This document shows, piece after piece, positions 1-7,988 of a stretch of 52,970 nucleotides of DNA (position 1 is its first letter; every line of letters starts with the position of its first letter). The stretch covers positions 1 through 52,970 of the forward strand of contig JABITN010000141.1 of the NCBI GenBank assembly GCA_018700525.1, written 5' to 3'. Under the pieces are notes generated by a model. It was not told where the DNA came from. It saw only the letters and a program-made list of their open reading frames with translations, and ran no database searches. The translations under genes were made by a program, and so were the position numbers. The DNA is from Opitutales bacterium (GTDB lineage Bacteria > Verrucomicrobiota > Verrucomicrobiia > Opitutales > Opitutaceae).

Positions 1-90
1 TAAAACCTGACGGAGCGTAGCGGAGATGGCGAAGCAATCCTGAAATTGCTCGTTCTCCTGGTTTGTTTTTTGCGGGACAAGAAGAAGACG

Positions 91-383
91 TGAGAGTCGC
101 CAGGTAGGTCACCCTCTCGGAGGCTCAAGCACCGACCCATTTGACTGTTCTCTAGCGCCTGGACGCAAAAAGGGCCCCGCTAAGCGAGACCCTTTTAACA
201 AACTACAAACTAGAAATGAACAAACCCACTTGTCCTGCTTAAGCTAGACGGAGTAGGGAGCGAGGCGTTCAAAATCGGGTAAGTTTTTTTGAAGAGAGCT
301 CAGGATGCTTTAGAAGATGATGACCTGTGAGTCGCCAGGCGGGGCACTCCCTCAAGGCTCATGCGCTAACCTGTTTTGTCTCT
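91..383. repeat. Two degenerate direct repeats with hairpin potential
   Basis: Two related segments lie near positions 91-152 and 328-383. Both contain the 11-base core GAGTCGCCAGG (94-104 and 329-339), followed 26-27 bases later by AGGCTCA (121-127 and 355-361), and then similar pyrimidine-rich ends. Each begins TGAG and closes with CTCA, which can pair, and each has a small inner CCT/AGG stem, so a folded RNA or REP-like element is possible. I do not recognise the family. Confidence 0.5.
168..196 (+). terminator. Candidate rho-independent terminator
   Basis: AAAAGGG at 168-174 and CCCTTTT at 190-196 form a stem that continues inward with two mismatches to CGC/GCG around a three-base loop. 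The T tract on the plus strand suggests it ends a plus-strand transcript that starts outside the window. The A tract on the other side would let it act for minus-strand transcription too. Positions 1-467 hold no recognisable gene. Confidence 0.55.
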
Positions 384-392
384 ATGATCTTT

Positions 393-406
393 GTATCAAG
401 TGATAC
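393..406. repeat. Small palindrome GTATCA-AG-TGATAC
   Basis: A perfect 6+6 base inverted repeat with a 2-base centre. It lies downstream of the stop of the propeller gene, so it is not placed like an operator for that gene. It could be a weak hairpin at the transcript end or an orphan regulator site. The sequence itself is certain and its role is unknown. Confidence 0.35.
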
Positions 407-467
407 GATGGATATCAAAATTTAAGTACTGGCCCTTTCTATCTCCCGCGGAGGGGCAGTCAGTTGA

Positions 468-1388
468 CTAGCGGAGACCTAAGTTGTTTTTCTCTTTTAC
501 GTGTATAGCGGTTACAACACCGACGCCCTCTATGTTGAATTTATTCACTACTTCTTTCTGCTGATTCACTTCCACTACCTGGTAGTTGCCCTGGTAAACC
601 GCGAGAACGGTGTTTCCATTGGACAGACGCTGCAGTCCACAGATGAAGGTAATTTCCACTCCGTATTTTTCCTTCAGCTCTTCGGGATCCAATCTCCAGA
701 CAACGTTATCCTGTTCATCGATTTCGAATACGACTTTTCCTGCGCCGGATGATATTAGCAGATTGCCGTTCTTCAGTTTTACAACTGCGTGTACTTTCTT
801 GAAGGATACGCCTTCGGGTGGGCGCACGGTCCGGGTCTCGTTTCCATCGCGGTCGAATTCCTTGATGACCTGTTCGTCTGATAGGACCAGGACGAATCCG
901 CCATCATCAAGCTTTCGACACATTCGGAAGCGCATGTGACTATTATCGCTCGCGCTATGAATGGGGGTCTCCTTAACCACTTGGCCCTGGGAATCGACTT
1001 CAATCACCCTCGATGGGCCGTTTTCCGCAATCAGTACGTTTCCATTTTCGAGAGGCTGGCAGGTGTGGATCTCGTTTTCCTCGGGCGACAATAAGGAACG
1101 GTATTCCCATACGATTCTTCCATCCGGGTGAACGCGTTTTACGCCATTGCCGTCATTGAACAAAAAGGTATTGTCCTCCAGTATCCAAACGTCGTTCGAG
1201 TTTCGTGCATAAAAGGACTTTTTGATTTTTCCTTCCGGGCTGATTAGATGCATTTTCTTGCTGGTGTAATCTCCGACCAGGTAGTCGCGATCGAAGGTGT
1301 CGCTAGCAGACAGCGCCAGATGGGGCATCAGGCCCGCCAGCATGAGGTATTGGACTAGCCGGTAGGTCTTGATTATGAATGTATTCAT
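468..1388 (-). CDS. Exported beta-propeller protein (PQQ/NHL-like repeats)
   Basis: Predicted secreted protein of 306 residues. The start chosen is the ATG at 1388, which opens with a hydrophobic signal segment ending LALSAS. A TTG at 1406, overlapping the stop of the upstream regulator as TTGA, would add six residues and is the alternative. The mature part has repeated blades of the form DxxGxVVxE and NGNxLI or NGNVLIAE (for example GRIVWEYRS, ENGNVLIAENG, NGNTVLAVYQG), typical of PQQ-like or arylsulfotransferase-like propellers. No catalytic residue set was identified. It directly follows a LacI-type regulator gene, so it is probably cotranscribed with it. A role in binding or surface processing of a carbohydrate is only a guess from context. 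Confidence 0.75.
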   Translation of the reverse strand: MNTFIIKTYRLVQYLMLAGLMPHLALSASDTFDRDYLVGDYTSKKMHLISPEGKIKKSFYARNSNDVWILEDNTFLFNDGNGVKRVHPDGRIVWEYRSLLSPEENEIHTCQPLENGNVLIAENGPSRVIEVDSQGQVVKETPIHSASDNSHMRFRMCRKLDDGGFVLVLSDEQVIKEFDRDGNETRTVRPPEGVSFKKVHAVVKLKNGNLLISSGAGKVVFEIDEQDNVVWRLDPEELKEKYGVEITFICGLQRLSNGNTVLAVYQGNYQVVEVNQQKEVVNKFNIEGVGVVTAIHVKEKNNLGLR

Positions 1389-1402
1389 AGATTTCGTTCG
1401 AT

Positions 1403-2464
1403 TCAATCCTTCGGTTTGCTGCCGCAGCTCTGGCGGACGAGCAGTTTAGGTGGAGGCATGATGTTTACAGGCATGCAACCTGGCTCTTTGATGCGCTTGA
1501 TTATAAGTTGCCCCAGCTCGAAGCCGATGCGTTCTGGTGGGGTTGAGACCGTCGTAATCGGGATTGAGTGAATCGCAGCCTGGCGTATCCCGTCGAAGCC
1601 TATGACCGCGACATCCTTTCCGGCAACCAAACCTAAATCTCGCAAACCTCGAATAACCCCGCAGGCCACAATATCATTGTAAGCAATGATGGCGGTAGGA
1701 TGGGGCTCTTCCGCGAAAAGCTGTGTCACGGAATCGCGCCCTGTATCGAAGACGGGAGCGCCTGAAAGGATCCATTCCGGCACGATAGGAATAGATTCCA
1801 AATTCATGAATGAGGTGAAGCTGGAAAGCCTTTCGATATAGGCGGTATTGTTTTGCTCGCCTCCGACGAAAGCGATAGCCTTGTAGTCCAGATCGATGAG
1901 GTGCCGCACTGCCTGTTGCATTCCGGAGAAGTAATTGGGGCCGACGTAATCGAATTCGCCAAAGCCGAGATGGCGGATTCCCATTATAAAGGGAATTCCC
2001 GTCGCTTTGATTTTCTTCAGGCTTTCCTCGTCGGTTCCCGATGCTGGAATGATGACCAAACCGCTTAGGTTGAGGTGGTCCAGCGATTCCAGCAAGTGAT
2101 CCTGCCGTTTCTTGTCGCCATAGGTATTCAGAATAACCGACGCATAGCCCTCTTTGTTCAATACAGTCTCGAGGGGTTCTACCATTTCCGTGAAATAGGG
2201 GTTCTCCATGGTGTCGATCAGGACTCCAATGAAGCCGGTAGTTCGTTTCATGTCCGGACTGTTCGCGTATCGATAGCCTAGCTTTTGGCTGGCCGCGCGT
2301 ACCTTCTTCCTGGTTTCTTCAGATATTTCGCCTTTGTTCTGAAGGACCAGGGAAACGGTTGTCGCCGATACTTCGGACGCTTTCGCGACGTCTTGTATCG
2401 TGACTTTCTTTAGCCGTCTGGGGCGTTTCTTCTTGCTGTCTGCGCTGTCGATGCTGCTTGCCAT
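1403..2464 (-). CDS. LacI/GalR-family transcriptional regulator
   Basis: A 353-residue cytoplasmic DNA-binding regulator of normal family length. After a basic N-terminal tail, residues about 20-66 form the LacI helix-turn-helix (VTIQDVAKASEVSATTVS, then NKGEISEETRKKV). The rest is a periplasmic-binding-protein-like effector domain, with FIGVLIDTMENPYF at its start and AIIAYNDIVACGVIRGL and VAVIGFDG near the end. Members of this family repress sugar or sugar-acid catabolic genes and release DNA on binding a small ligand. Its gene lies 107 bp downstream of an aldehyde dehydrogenase on the same strand, and a divergent catabolic operon lies beyond. The palindromes between 4170 and 4365 are therefore its likely targets. 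The ligand cannot be read from the sequence. Confidence 0.93.
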   Translation of the reverse strand: MASSIDSADSKKKRPRRLKKVTIQDVAKASEVSATTVSLVLQNKGEISEETRKKVRAASQKLGYRYANSPDMKRTTGFIGVLIDTMENPYFTEMVEPLETVLNKEGYASVILNTYGDKKRQDHLLESLDHLNLSGLVIIPASGTDEESLKKIKATGIPFIMGIRHLGFGEFDYVGPNYFSGMQQAVRHLIDLDYKAIAFVGGEQNNTAYIERLSSFTSFMNLESIPIVPEWILSGAPVFDTGRDSVTQLFAEEPHPTAIIAYNDIVACGVIRGLRDLGLVAGKDVAVIGFDGIRQAAIHSIPITTVSTPPERIGFELGQLIIKRIKEPGCMPVNIMPPPKLLVRQSCGSKPKD

Positions 2465-2571
2465 TTTTTCCAGTTTTCTATCGGAGCCTGTTGGATGTGG
2501 GTTTTAGGTCAGTCTCTCAGGCTTTGCCGCAAGGCTCGCTCGGTCGCAATCGTATTTTGGCGCGACAGCTT

Positions 2572-4092
2572 CTATGACCTCGGAGCGAACCAGGACGTTC
2601 GAGGCCCCGTGTGCAGCAGAACCGTTTTCAATTCCGTGTATTCCTCGATGCTGAAGCGGCCGTTTTCGCGTCCAATGCCGCTTTCCTTGAAGCCTCCGAA
2701 AGGCACTTCGACAGGGCATTCTAAGTAGGTGTTCATCCACACCGTTCCAGCCTTGAATCCGCGAGCGAACTCCATTCCGGTGTCGATGTTCGTGGTCCAG
2801 ACAGAGGATGAAAGCCCGTAATCGACGCCATTGGCAATTCGAAGAGCCTCAGCCTTGTCTTTGAAAGTGAGGACGGAAAGCACTGGGCCGAATATTTCAT
2901 GCTGGGCGATGTCCATGTTTTCGGTGACGTCATCGAAAACGGTTGGCGTGATGAACAAGCCCTCTTCGCCGACGCTTTCTCCACCGAGTCGAAGGGTTGC
3001 GCTCTGTTTCCCGTTTTCGATAAATTCTAATATTTTTTCGTGCTGCTTATCGTTGATGATCGCTCCCACTTGCGTATCGTCATCCAAGGGATCTCCCACC
3101 TTCACGCGCTGCATCAGTTCGATTACCTTCTCGGTGAAATCCTTGGCAATGCTCTCGTGGATAATCAGGCGACTTCCGCCCACGCAGCATTGCCCGGCAT
3201 TGAAGAGGGCACCTAAGACAACCGCGTCAGCTGCTGCTTCGAGATCAGCGTCTGGAAATACAACTACAGGGTTTTTTCCGCCCAGTTCCGCCGTGACTTT
3301 CTTCAAGTTCGCAGAGCAGGCTTCTGCGGTTTTCTTGCCAACCGCCGTGGACCCAGTAAATGAAACCATATCGACGTCCGGATGGTTCACGATCCGCTTC
3401 CCGACTGGATCGCCGTAGCCCGTCACGCAATTCACTACGCCAGCCGGAAGTCCCGCTTCCGCTAGCAGTTCGCACAAACGCACAGTGGAGCTAGAGGTGA
3501 ATTCGCTGGGTTTGATGACTGCCGTGCAACCTGCTGCCAGAGCGTAGGGCAGCTTTTGCGAAATGATGACTAGAGGAAAATTCCACGGCGTAATCATGCC
3601 GATCACGCCCACGGGTTCTCTCATTACGAATCCAAGCGTGTCGCTTCCAAGTTGGTTATAGCTGTCCCCGCTCAAAGTTCGCGCTAGGCCTGCGGCGTAA
3701 TCCCAGGTATCAGCCGCGCCTCCCATTTCCGCGCGGGCTTGCCCAATTGGCTTTCCGCTTTCGAGGCAATCGTACAGCGCCAGTTCTTCCAAGTTCTCGC
3801 GGATTAAACTGGCAGTCTTCGCAAGTAGCTGAGCGCGTTCGCTCGCGGACGTGCCCGGCCAGGTGCCATCGTCAAACGTGCGGCGAGCGGCCGCAACCGC
3901 TGCGTCGACATTGGAAACGTCGCCCTCGGGGCTTAGGCTCACTAGAACATTATGAGCGGGGCTCTTTCGCTCAATGAGCTTGTCTCCTTCGACCCAGGCT
4001 CCGTCTATGAAATGGGCATTGCGCCGGGGCGTAACGGGGAGTTTCGGGTGGTTTTTGTTGGCGGTGATTTTGGTGGCTGTGGCGGTCGTCAT
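2572..4092 (-). CDS. NAD(P)-dependent aldehyde dehydrogenase (betaine-aldehyde type)
   Basis: A 506-residue soluble ALDH-superfamily enzyme oxidising an aldehyde to a carboxylate. Visible landmarks are the TPWNFP segment (about residue 169), IKPSEF, FTGSTAVGK, the general-base Glu269 in ELGGKNP, and the nucleophile in GQCC at Cys302/303. The C-terminal IFGPVL and WMNTY segments are also present. The length is normal. The start ATG at 4092 has a GGAG ribosome site six bases upstream. It resembles the betaine-aldehyde or gamma-aminobutyraldehyde branch, but substrate specificity in this superfamily cannot be assigned by eye. It is transcribed away from the CoA-transferase operon and shares its control region. 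It lies upstream of the LacI regulator gene, possibly in the same transcript. Confidence 0.93.
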   Translation of the reverse strand: MTTATATKITANKNHPKLPVTPRRNAHFIDGAWVEGDKLIERKSPAHNVLVSLSPEGDVSNVDAAVAAARRTFDDGTWPGTSASERAQLLAKTASLIRENLEELALYDCLESGKPIGQARAEMGGAADTWDYAAGLARTLSGDSYNQLGSDTLGFVMREPVGVIGMITPWNFPLVIISQKLPYALAAGCTAVIKPSEFTSSSTVRLCELLAEAGLPAGVVNCVTGYGDPVGKRIVNHPDVDMVSFTGSTAVGKKTAEACSANLKKVTAELGGKNPVVVFPDADLEAAADAVVLGALFNAGQCCVGGSRLIIHESIAKDFTEKVIELMQRVKVGDPLDDDTQVGAIINDKQHEKILEFIENGKQSATLRLGGESVGEEGLFITPTVFDDVTENMDIAQHEIFGPVLSVLTFKDKAEALRIANGVDYGLSSSVWTTNIDTGMEFARGFKAGTVWMNTYLECPVEVPFGGFKESGIGRENGRFSIEEYTELKTVLLHTGPRTSWFAPRS

Positions 4093-4175
4093 GCGGTTCT
4101 CCTTTTTGGATGAGGGTTAGAAAGATTCGATGTTGTTGGAATATTTGAACGAGTAATGACTGAGAATGCAACTAA

Positions 4176-4193
4176 ATTTAGTAAACGCTAAAT
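4176..4193. promoter_or_regulatory. Candidate operator ATTTAG-N6-CTAAAT
   Basis: A perfect 6+6 base inverted repeat with the 6-base centre TAAACG. It sits 84-101 bases upstream of the aldehyde dehydrogenase start, in the control region shared by divergent catabolic genes. The length and CG-containing centre fit a LacI-family operator, and a LacI-type gene lies nearby. Assignment to that regulator is inference. Confidence 0.45.
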
Positions 4194-4348
4194 CGCGTTG
4201 TCATTCAACGTGGGTAGCGACTCTTGGCAATGAGTGTTAATGTATCGGTAAATTGTTAAACAACAGTATCTAAAGATGCATTATAGTTTCGAATTTCGGT
4301 GGTTTTTTGCGTGAGTAAATACGTAATTCATGCTCTTTTTGCGAATTG

Positions 4349-4360
4349 TTTGCATGCAAA
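4349..4360. promoter_or_regulatory. Candidate operator, 12-base perfect palindrome
   Basis: TTTGCATGCAAA is a perfect palindrome immediately upstream of a possible -35 element for the hydratase operon. Its position suits an activator or repressor site. Its sequence differs from the 4176-4193 palindrome, so two regulators or a degenerate recognition sequence are possible. Confidence 0.4.
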
Positions 4361-4365
4361 TTGAC

Positions 4366-4392
4366 TTGACGAGGTAAAGGCATCACTAAATA
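4366..4392 (+). promoter_or_regulatory. Possible sigma-70-type promoter for the hydratase operon
   Basis: TTGACG at 4366-4371 and TAAATA at 4387-4392 resemble -35 and -10 boxes, with a short 15-base spacer. A second TTGACT at 4361 gives a 20-base spacing. The following stretch to 4428 is AT-rich. The match is weak and the transcription start is not established. Confidence 0.3.
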
Positions 4393-4427
4393 TTTACTGA
4401 ATAAATAAATAGTAACAGTAAAGAATA

Positions 4428-5237
4428 GTGCCCTTGGAAACCGATACCGTGAAATCTGCTGATAAAGCTGCAACGATTGAAACCGAAACGATCGAAGGCG
4501 TGATTCGTATCATACGAATTGCCCGTTATTCAGCTCGCAATGCCCTGGACGTCGCAACCGTAAGCGCTCTGGGGGCAGCCTTTGAATCGGCGGACAAGGA
4601 TCCTGCCATTCGGGTGATTGTCATCGCGGGCCATGAAAAGGTTTTCTGCGTGGGATCGGATATCAAGGAAATGCTGAAGGATGGACTAGCTCCCCTCGTT
4701 TCGGATGAACGGGTCGCAGGCTGGGCATCGATCGAGCAAACCGCCAAACCGGTTATTGCAGCGGTAAATGGATACGCTCTGGGCGCGGGCTTCGAGCTGG
4801 CCCTGACGGCGGATTTTATCGTGGCGGATGCCGGGGCCCGTTTCGGGCTTCCGGAAGTCAAGATTGGCGTCATGCCTGGCGACGGTGGAACGCAGCGCCT
4901 TACTCGACTCGTGGGGCGTAGCGTAGCCCTGCGCATGATTCTGACCGGCGACTTCTTCGACTCGGATCAGGCCGTGACGGCTGGATTTGTAACCGATATA
5001 GCGGAAGTCGGCGGTGCTCTGCCATGCGCTCTTCAATTGGCCGCAAAAATTGCTGCCAATGCGCCTCTCGCGACTCTCATGGCGAAGAAGGCGGTAGGAG
5101 CCGCCGGGGAAGATTCCCTCAAGGAAGGCCTAGCGACCGAGAGCCGGGGGTTGCGGCATCTTTTTGAGACATCCGACCAGAAGGAAGGGATGCGGGCATT
5201 CGTCGAAAAACGGGAACCGCGTTTCAAGGGGAAGTAG
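4428..5237 (+). CDS. Enoyl-CoA hydratase/isomerase family protein (CaiD/AcuK type)
   Basis: A 269-residue crotonase-fold enzyme, which typically adds water to or removes it from a CoA thioester. The oxyanion-hole region reads FCVGSDIKEM and GYALGAGFELAL. The two glutamates used by hydratases are present: one in GAGFELAL and one in FGLPEVKIGVMPGDGGTQRL. The catalytic pair therefore looks intact. The start is GTG at 4428 with a poor ribosome site; a GTG at 4449 is an alternative. It is the first gene of a plus-strand operon and is followed after 28 bp by a class III CoA-transferase. That pairing is seen in carnitine (CaiB/CaiD) and acrylate (AcuN/AcuK) metabolism. The actual acyl group is unknown. 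Confidence 0.9.
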   Translation: MPLETDTVKSADKAATIETETIEGVIRIIRIARYSARNALDVATVSALGAAFESADKDPAIRVIVIAGHEKVFCVGSDIKEMLKDGLAPLVSDERVAGWASIEQTAKPVIAAVNGYALGAGFELALTADFIVADAGARFGLPEVKIGVMPGDGGTQRLTRLVGRSVALRMILTGDFFDSDQAVTAGFVTDIAEVGGALPCALQLAAKIAANAPLATLMAKKAVGAAGEDSLKEGLATESRGLRHLFETSDQKEGMRAFVEKREPRFKGK

Positions 5238-5265
5238 AAACGCAATTTTCAAAGAAGGATAATCA

Positions 5266-6468
5266 ATGAGCTTACTAGAAGGTATCAAAGTCATCAGTTT
5301 CAATCATTTCTTGATGGGGCCACTCGCCGCTCAATTCCTGGCGGACCAGGGCGCGGACGTGATCATGATTGAATCTCCCAAGGGCAGTTTTCAACGTACC
5401 TGGGCTACGGGAGACATCTGGGTGGGGGGCGAAAGCGCTATGTATTTCTGCGCCAACCGCAACAAGCGGAGCATTGCGATCGACCTGAAGAGCGAAGGAG
5501 GACGCGAGATCATCCAGAAGCTTGTCAAGGACGCCCATGTGGTCATGGAAAATTTTCGCCCAGGGGTCATGGAGCGCCTTGGTTTTGGCTATGATGCGAT
5601 CAAGGCAGTCAACCCAGGCATCGTTTATGCGTCTGCATCGGGGTGGGGCAGTTCGGGGCCTTATGTTAAGAAACCCGGCCAGGACTTGCTCGCGCAGGCG
5701 TTTTCCGGCCTTGCCTATACTACGGGGCGCGATCGACCTACGGCAGCTTCCTCTTCCATCGTCGATCATCATGGAGGCACTATTCTAGCCGCAGCCATTC
5801 TCGGAGCTCTGGTTAAGCAAGCGCGAACGGGTGAGGGGACTCGCGTTGAAATCGACCTGCTTTCCGCCGCGCTCGATCTGCAGATGGAGCCGCTCACCGC
5901 CTATATGAATCAGAGCGATGGCAAGGATACCCGCCCGGCGGGTTACGCTTCCGGTTGGCATTATCCAGCCCCCTATGGAATCTACTCATGCAAAGACGGG
6001 CATGTTGGCATCTCGCTAGGACCTTTGGACGAAATGGCCAAGGCTCTAGAGGCTCCGGAATTAGGGGAATACGAACAGCATGAAACCTGGACGAAAACCG
6101 CGGAGATTTCGGAGATTATCGAACGGGAAACGGGAAAGTATGCGGTTGCTGAACTTATAGATCGTTTTGAATCGGCCGGACTCTGGATTTCCCCCGTCAA
6201 TGACTATTCGGCAGTGGCAAAGGATCCCCAGGTTATTCATAACGAAACATTCGACAGCGCCGCGCTGGCAAGCGGGGAAGAGGCCACCTTTGTCAGGCAT
6301 CCCGCGCGATATAATGAAAATCGTCCCGGCGTACGTATTGCCCCGCAGCCGCTTGGGGGGCAGTCAGGCGAAATTCTGAAGGAATTAGGGTATGGCGAAA
6401 GCGATATACAAAGCTATATAGAGAAAGGGGTCATCGCTATCGCGGGGGCGGTTAGTCAGAGCGATTAA
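5266..6468 (+). CDS. CaiB/BaiF-family (class III) CoA-transferase
   Basis: A 400-residue cytosolic CoA-transferase moving CoA between carboxylic acids. Family landmarks are the N-terminal LEGIKVISFNHFLMGPLAAQ, GADVIMIESP, the NRNKRSIAIDLKS block, NFRPGVMERLGFG, and GQDLLAQAFSG, which holds the Asp expected to form the acyl-anhydride. The C-terminal WISPVNDY is also present. Length is normal for a single-copy member, about half that of DddD, which has two such domains. The ATG at 5266 has AAGGA eight bases upstream. It probably supplies the CoA ester used by the preceding hydratase. The SDR gene follows after six bases, so the two are surely cotranscribed. The substrate acid is unknown. Confidence 0.92.
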   Translation: MSLLEGIKVISFNHFLMGPLAAQFLADQGADVIMIESPKGSFQRTWATGDIWVGGESAMYFCANRNKRSIAIDLKSEGGREIIQKLVKDAHVVMENFRPGVMERLGFGYDAIKAVNPGIVYASASGWGSSGPYVKKPGQDLLAQAFSGLAYTTGRDRPTAASSSIVDHHGGTILAAAILGALVKQARTGEGTRVEIDLLSAALDLQMEPLTAYMNQSDGKDTRPAGYASGWHYPAPYGIYSCKDGHVGISLGPLDEMAKALEAPELGEYEQHETWTKTAEISEIIERETGKYAVAELIDRFESAGLWISPVNDYSAVAKDPQVIHNETFDSAALASGEEATFVRHPARYNENRPGVRIAPQPLGGQSGEILKELGYGESDIQSYIEKGVIAIAGAVSQSD

Positions 6469-6474
6469 ATTAAA

Positions 6475-7251
6475 ATGAGTACCGATAACTATAATTATAC
6501 AGGGAAATCCGTTTTGGTTACGGGCAGCGCTCGGGGAATTGGTTTCGCCATTGCGGAAGGGTTCGCCAGAGCGGGTGCGACCGTCTTTGTCAATGATCGC
6601 TTAGCGGATTCCGTATCGTCGGCCATTGATCGAATATTGGCTTCCGTTGAAAATGCGAACGTATACCCATTGCCCTTTGATGTCACCGAAGAGTCTGCGG
6701 TCGTAGCGGCGTTTAAGGAAATCGAAGACAAAGCGGGTCAACTGGATATTTGTATCAGTAATGCGGGTACGCAGCACCGTGAAACGGTTGATACCCTCGA
6801 TCGGGAAACCTTTTCCCGCATTGTAGATGAGAATTTGGTATCGCATTTTGGAATAGCCAAACATGCGGGCGCGGAAATGGTGAAGCGTGGAGGTGGCCGT
6901 CTTATCTTTATCGCATCCATGTTGGCACTGCATGGTCGGTCGGGCTTGGCCCCTTATTGCTCGGCCAAGGCGGGTCTTGTCAATCTGATCCGCGTCTTGT
7001 CAGCCGAATTCGGAGAATCGGGGGTGACGGTAAACGGGATTGGTCCTGGGTTTATCGAAACGGAATTAACCGCTGACATTCGTAAAGACCAGGAAGTCGT
7101 CGATAAGGTGAACGGCCGCACACCCGTCGCGCGTTGGGGACGTCCCGAGGATCTGGTGGGACCGGCCCTCTTCCTTGCCTCCGACACGAGCAGCTTTATT
7201 ACCGGGCAGACGCTCTACGTTGATGGTGGGCTAACGTCCGTCTACATTTGA
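6475..7251 (+). CDS. SDR-family oxidoreductase
   Basis: A 258-residue short-chain dehydrogenase/reductase with all classical residues: the nucleotide-binding TGSARGIG at 16-23, NAG at 96-98, catalytic Ser148 in FIASML, and Tyr161/Lys165 in YCSAK. PGFIETELT follows the active site and the C-terminus reads ITGQTLYVDGG. It interconverts an alcohol and a ketone using NAD(P). Within the operon it precedes an FAH-family hydrolase. In the known L-rhamnose and L-fucose routes, an SDR oxidises a 2-keto-3-deoxy sugar acid to a 2,4-diketo acid that an FAH hydrolase then splits. That role is plausible here but unproven. It ends in a TGATG overlap with the next gene. Confidence 0.93.
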   Translation: MSTDNYNYTGKSVLVTGSARGIGFAIAEGFARAGATVFVNDRLADSVSSAIDRILASVENANVYPLPFDVTEESAVVAAFKEIEDKAGQLDICISNAGTQHRETVDTLDRETFSRIVDENLVSHFGIAKHAGAEMVKRGGGRLIFIASMLALHGRSGLAPYCSAKAGLVNLIRVLSAEFGESGVTVNGIGPGFIETELTADIRKDQEVVDKVNGRTPVARWGRPEDLVGPALFLASDTSSFITGQTLYVDGGLTSVYI

Positions 7252-7955
7252 TGGAACTAGGCATGACAGCGAAAAAGCGTAACTTAGGCGAGGGGCTGAT
7301 GGCTTTCTATTCGGATATCGATGAAGCGTATATCCCTAGATACAGGCAGTGGCACAATTTAGAGCACATGCCGGAACGCGTATCCATTCCGGGTTTTATT
7401 GAAGGGCGTCGTTACTTGGGGGCTGAAGGGGCTCCCGGTTTTCTCATGATGTACGAAACCGAAGCGGTAGACGTTCTGGAAAGTCAGGCCTATCTTGGCT
7501 CTTTGGACGATCCTACTCCGTGGACAAGCGAAGCCTTGGCTCATTTTCGTAAACCCTTGCGAGGGATCTATAGGCTGCTTTCCTCATGTGGCGAAAGCGA
7601 TTTTTTCAAGGCGACCTGGCTGCTGACGATTCGCCTGGATAGCGATGTGGAAATCACTGTCGAGCAGGCGGAAGCAATCCTCGAGGATCTTCAAGGGGAG
7701 GGCATTGGCTCTGTCCGGTTTTATGAAATCAACGACCACATTGCTCAGATAAAAACCGCTGAGAAGGCGATTTACGGCGAGAATAATTCCTACAAGCGAT
7801 ACCTGATTTTTATTGAGAATAGCTACTCTGCTGGGCGGAAAGCCATTGTTGAGGATCGGCATGAGGGAGCGTTTTCAGAACTCTTGAAGCGGGATGGAAA
7901 AGCCCTGGTCGATGAGTATTCAATCGAGTATTACCTTCGCTCTCCGGATGAATAA
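7251..7955 (+). CDS. EthD-like (dimeric alpha-beta barrel) protein, function unknown
   Basis: A 234-residue soluble protein. The N-terminal half contains WHNLEHMPERVSIPGFIEGRRY and a following YETE segment, the pattern of EthD/stress-responsive alpha-beta-barrel proteins in which a conserved His-rich WHN-EHMPER motif is shared. The C-terminal half looks like a second, diverged copy of the same fold. The start is ATG at 7251, overlapping the SDR stop (TGATG). ATG at 7263 is an alternative. Small proteins of this class act as lyases, isomerases or accessory factors in catabolic operons. No function can be assigned here, but its fixed place between SDR and transporter suggests it takes part in the same pathway. 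Confidence 0.75.
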   Translation: MELGMTAKKRNLGEGLMAFYSDIDEAYIPRYRQWHNLEHMPERVSIPGFIEGRRYLGAEGAPGFLMMYETEAVDVLESQAYLGSLDDPTPWTSEALAHFRKPLRGIYRLLSSCGESDFFKATWLLTIRLDSDVEITVEQAEAILEDLQGEGIGSVRFYEINDHIAQIKTAEKAIYGENNSYKRYLIFIENSYSAGRKAIVEDRHEGAFSELLKRDGKALVDEYSIEYYLRSPDE

Positions 7956-7988
7956 GCACTGGTAAGCAATAACAACTGAAGAATATAT

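Noticed and set aside
393-406. GTATCA-AG-TGATAC as an operator of the propeller gene
   Set aside because: It lies downstream of that gene's stop codon, so it is recorded only as a palindrome.
2831-3418. 195-codon plus-strand open frame opposite the aldehyde dehydrogenase
   Set aside because: The minus-strand aldehyde dehydrogenase has all catalytic motifs; the opposite frame is low-complexity Ser/Pro text typical of a shadow.
5266-6468. Assignment of the CoA-transferase as DMSP CoA-transferase/lyase DddD
   Set aside because: DddD has two such domains and is about twice as long; this protein is a single-domain member.
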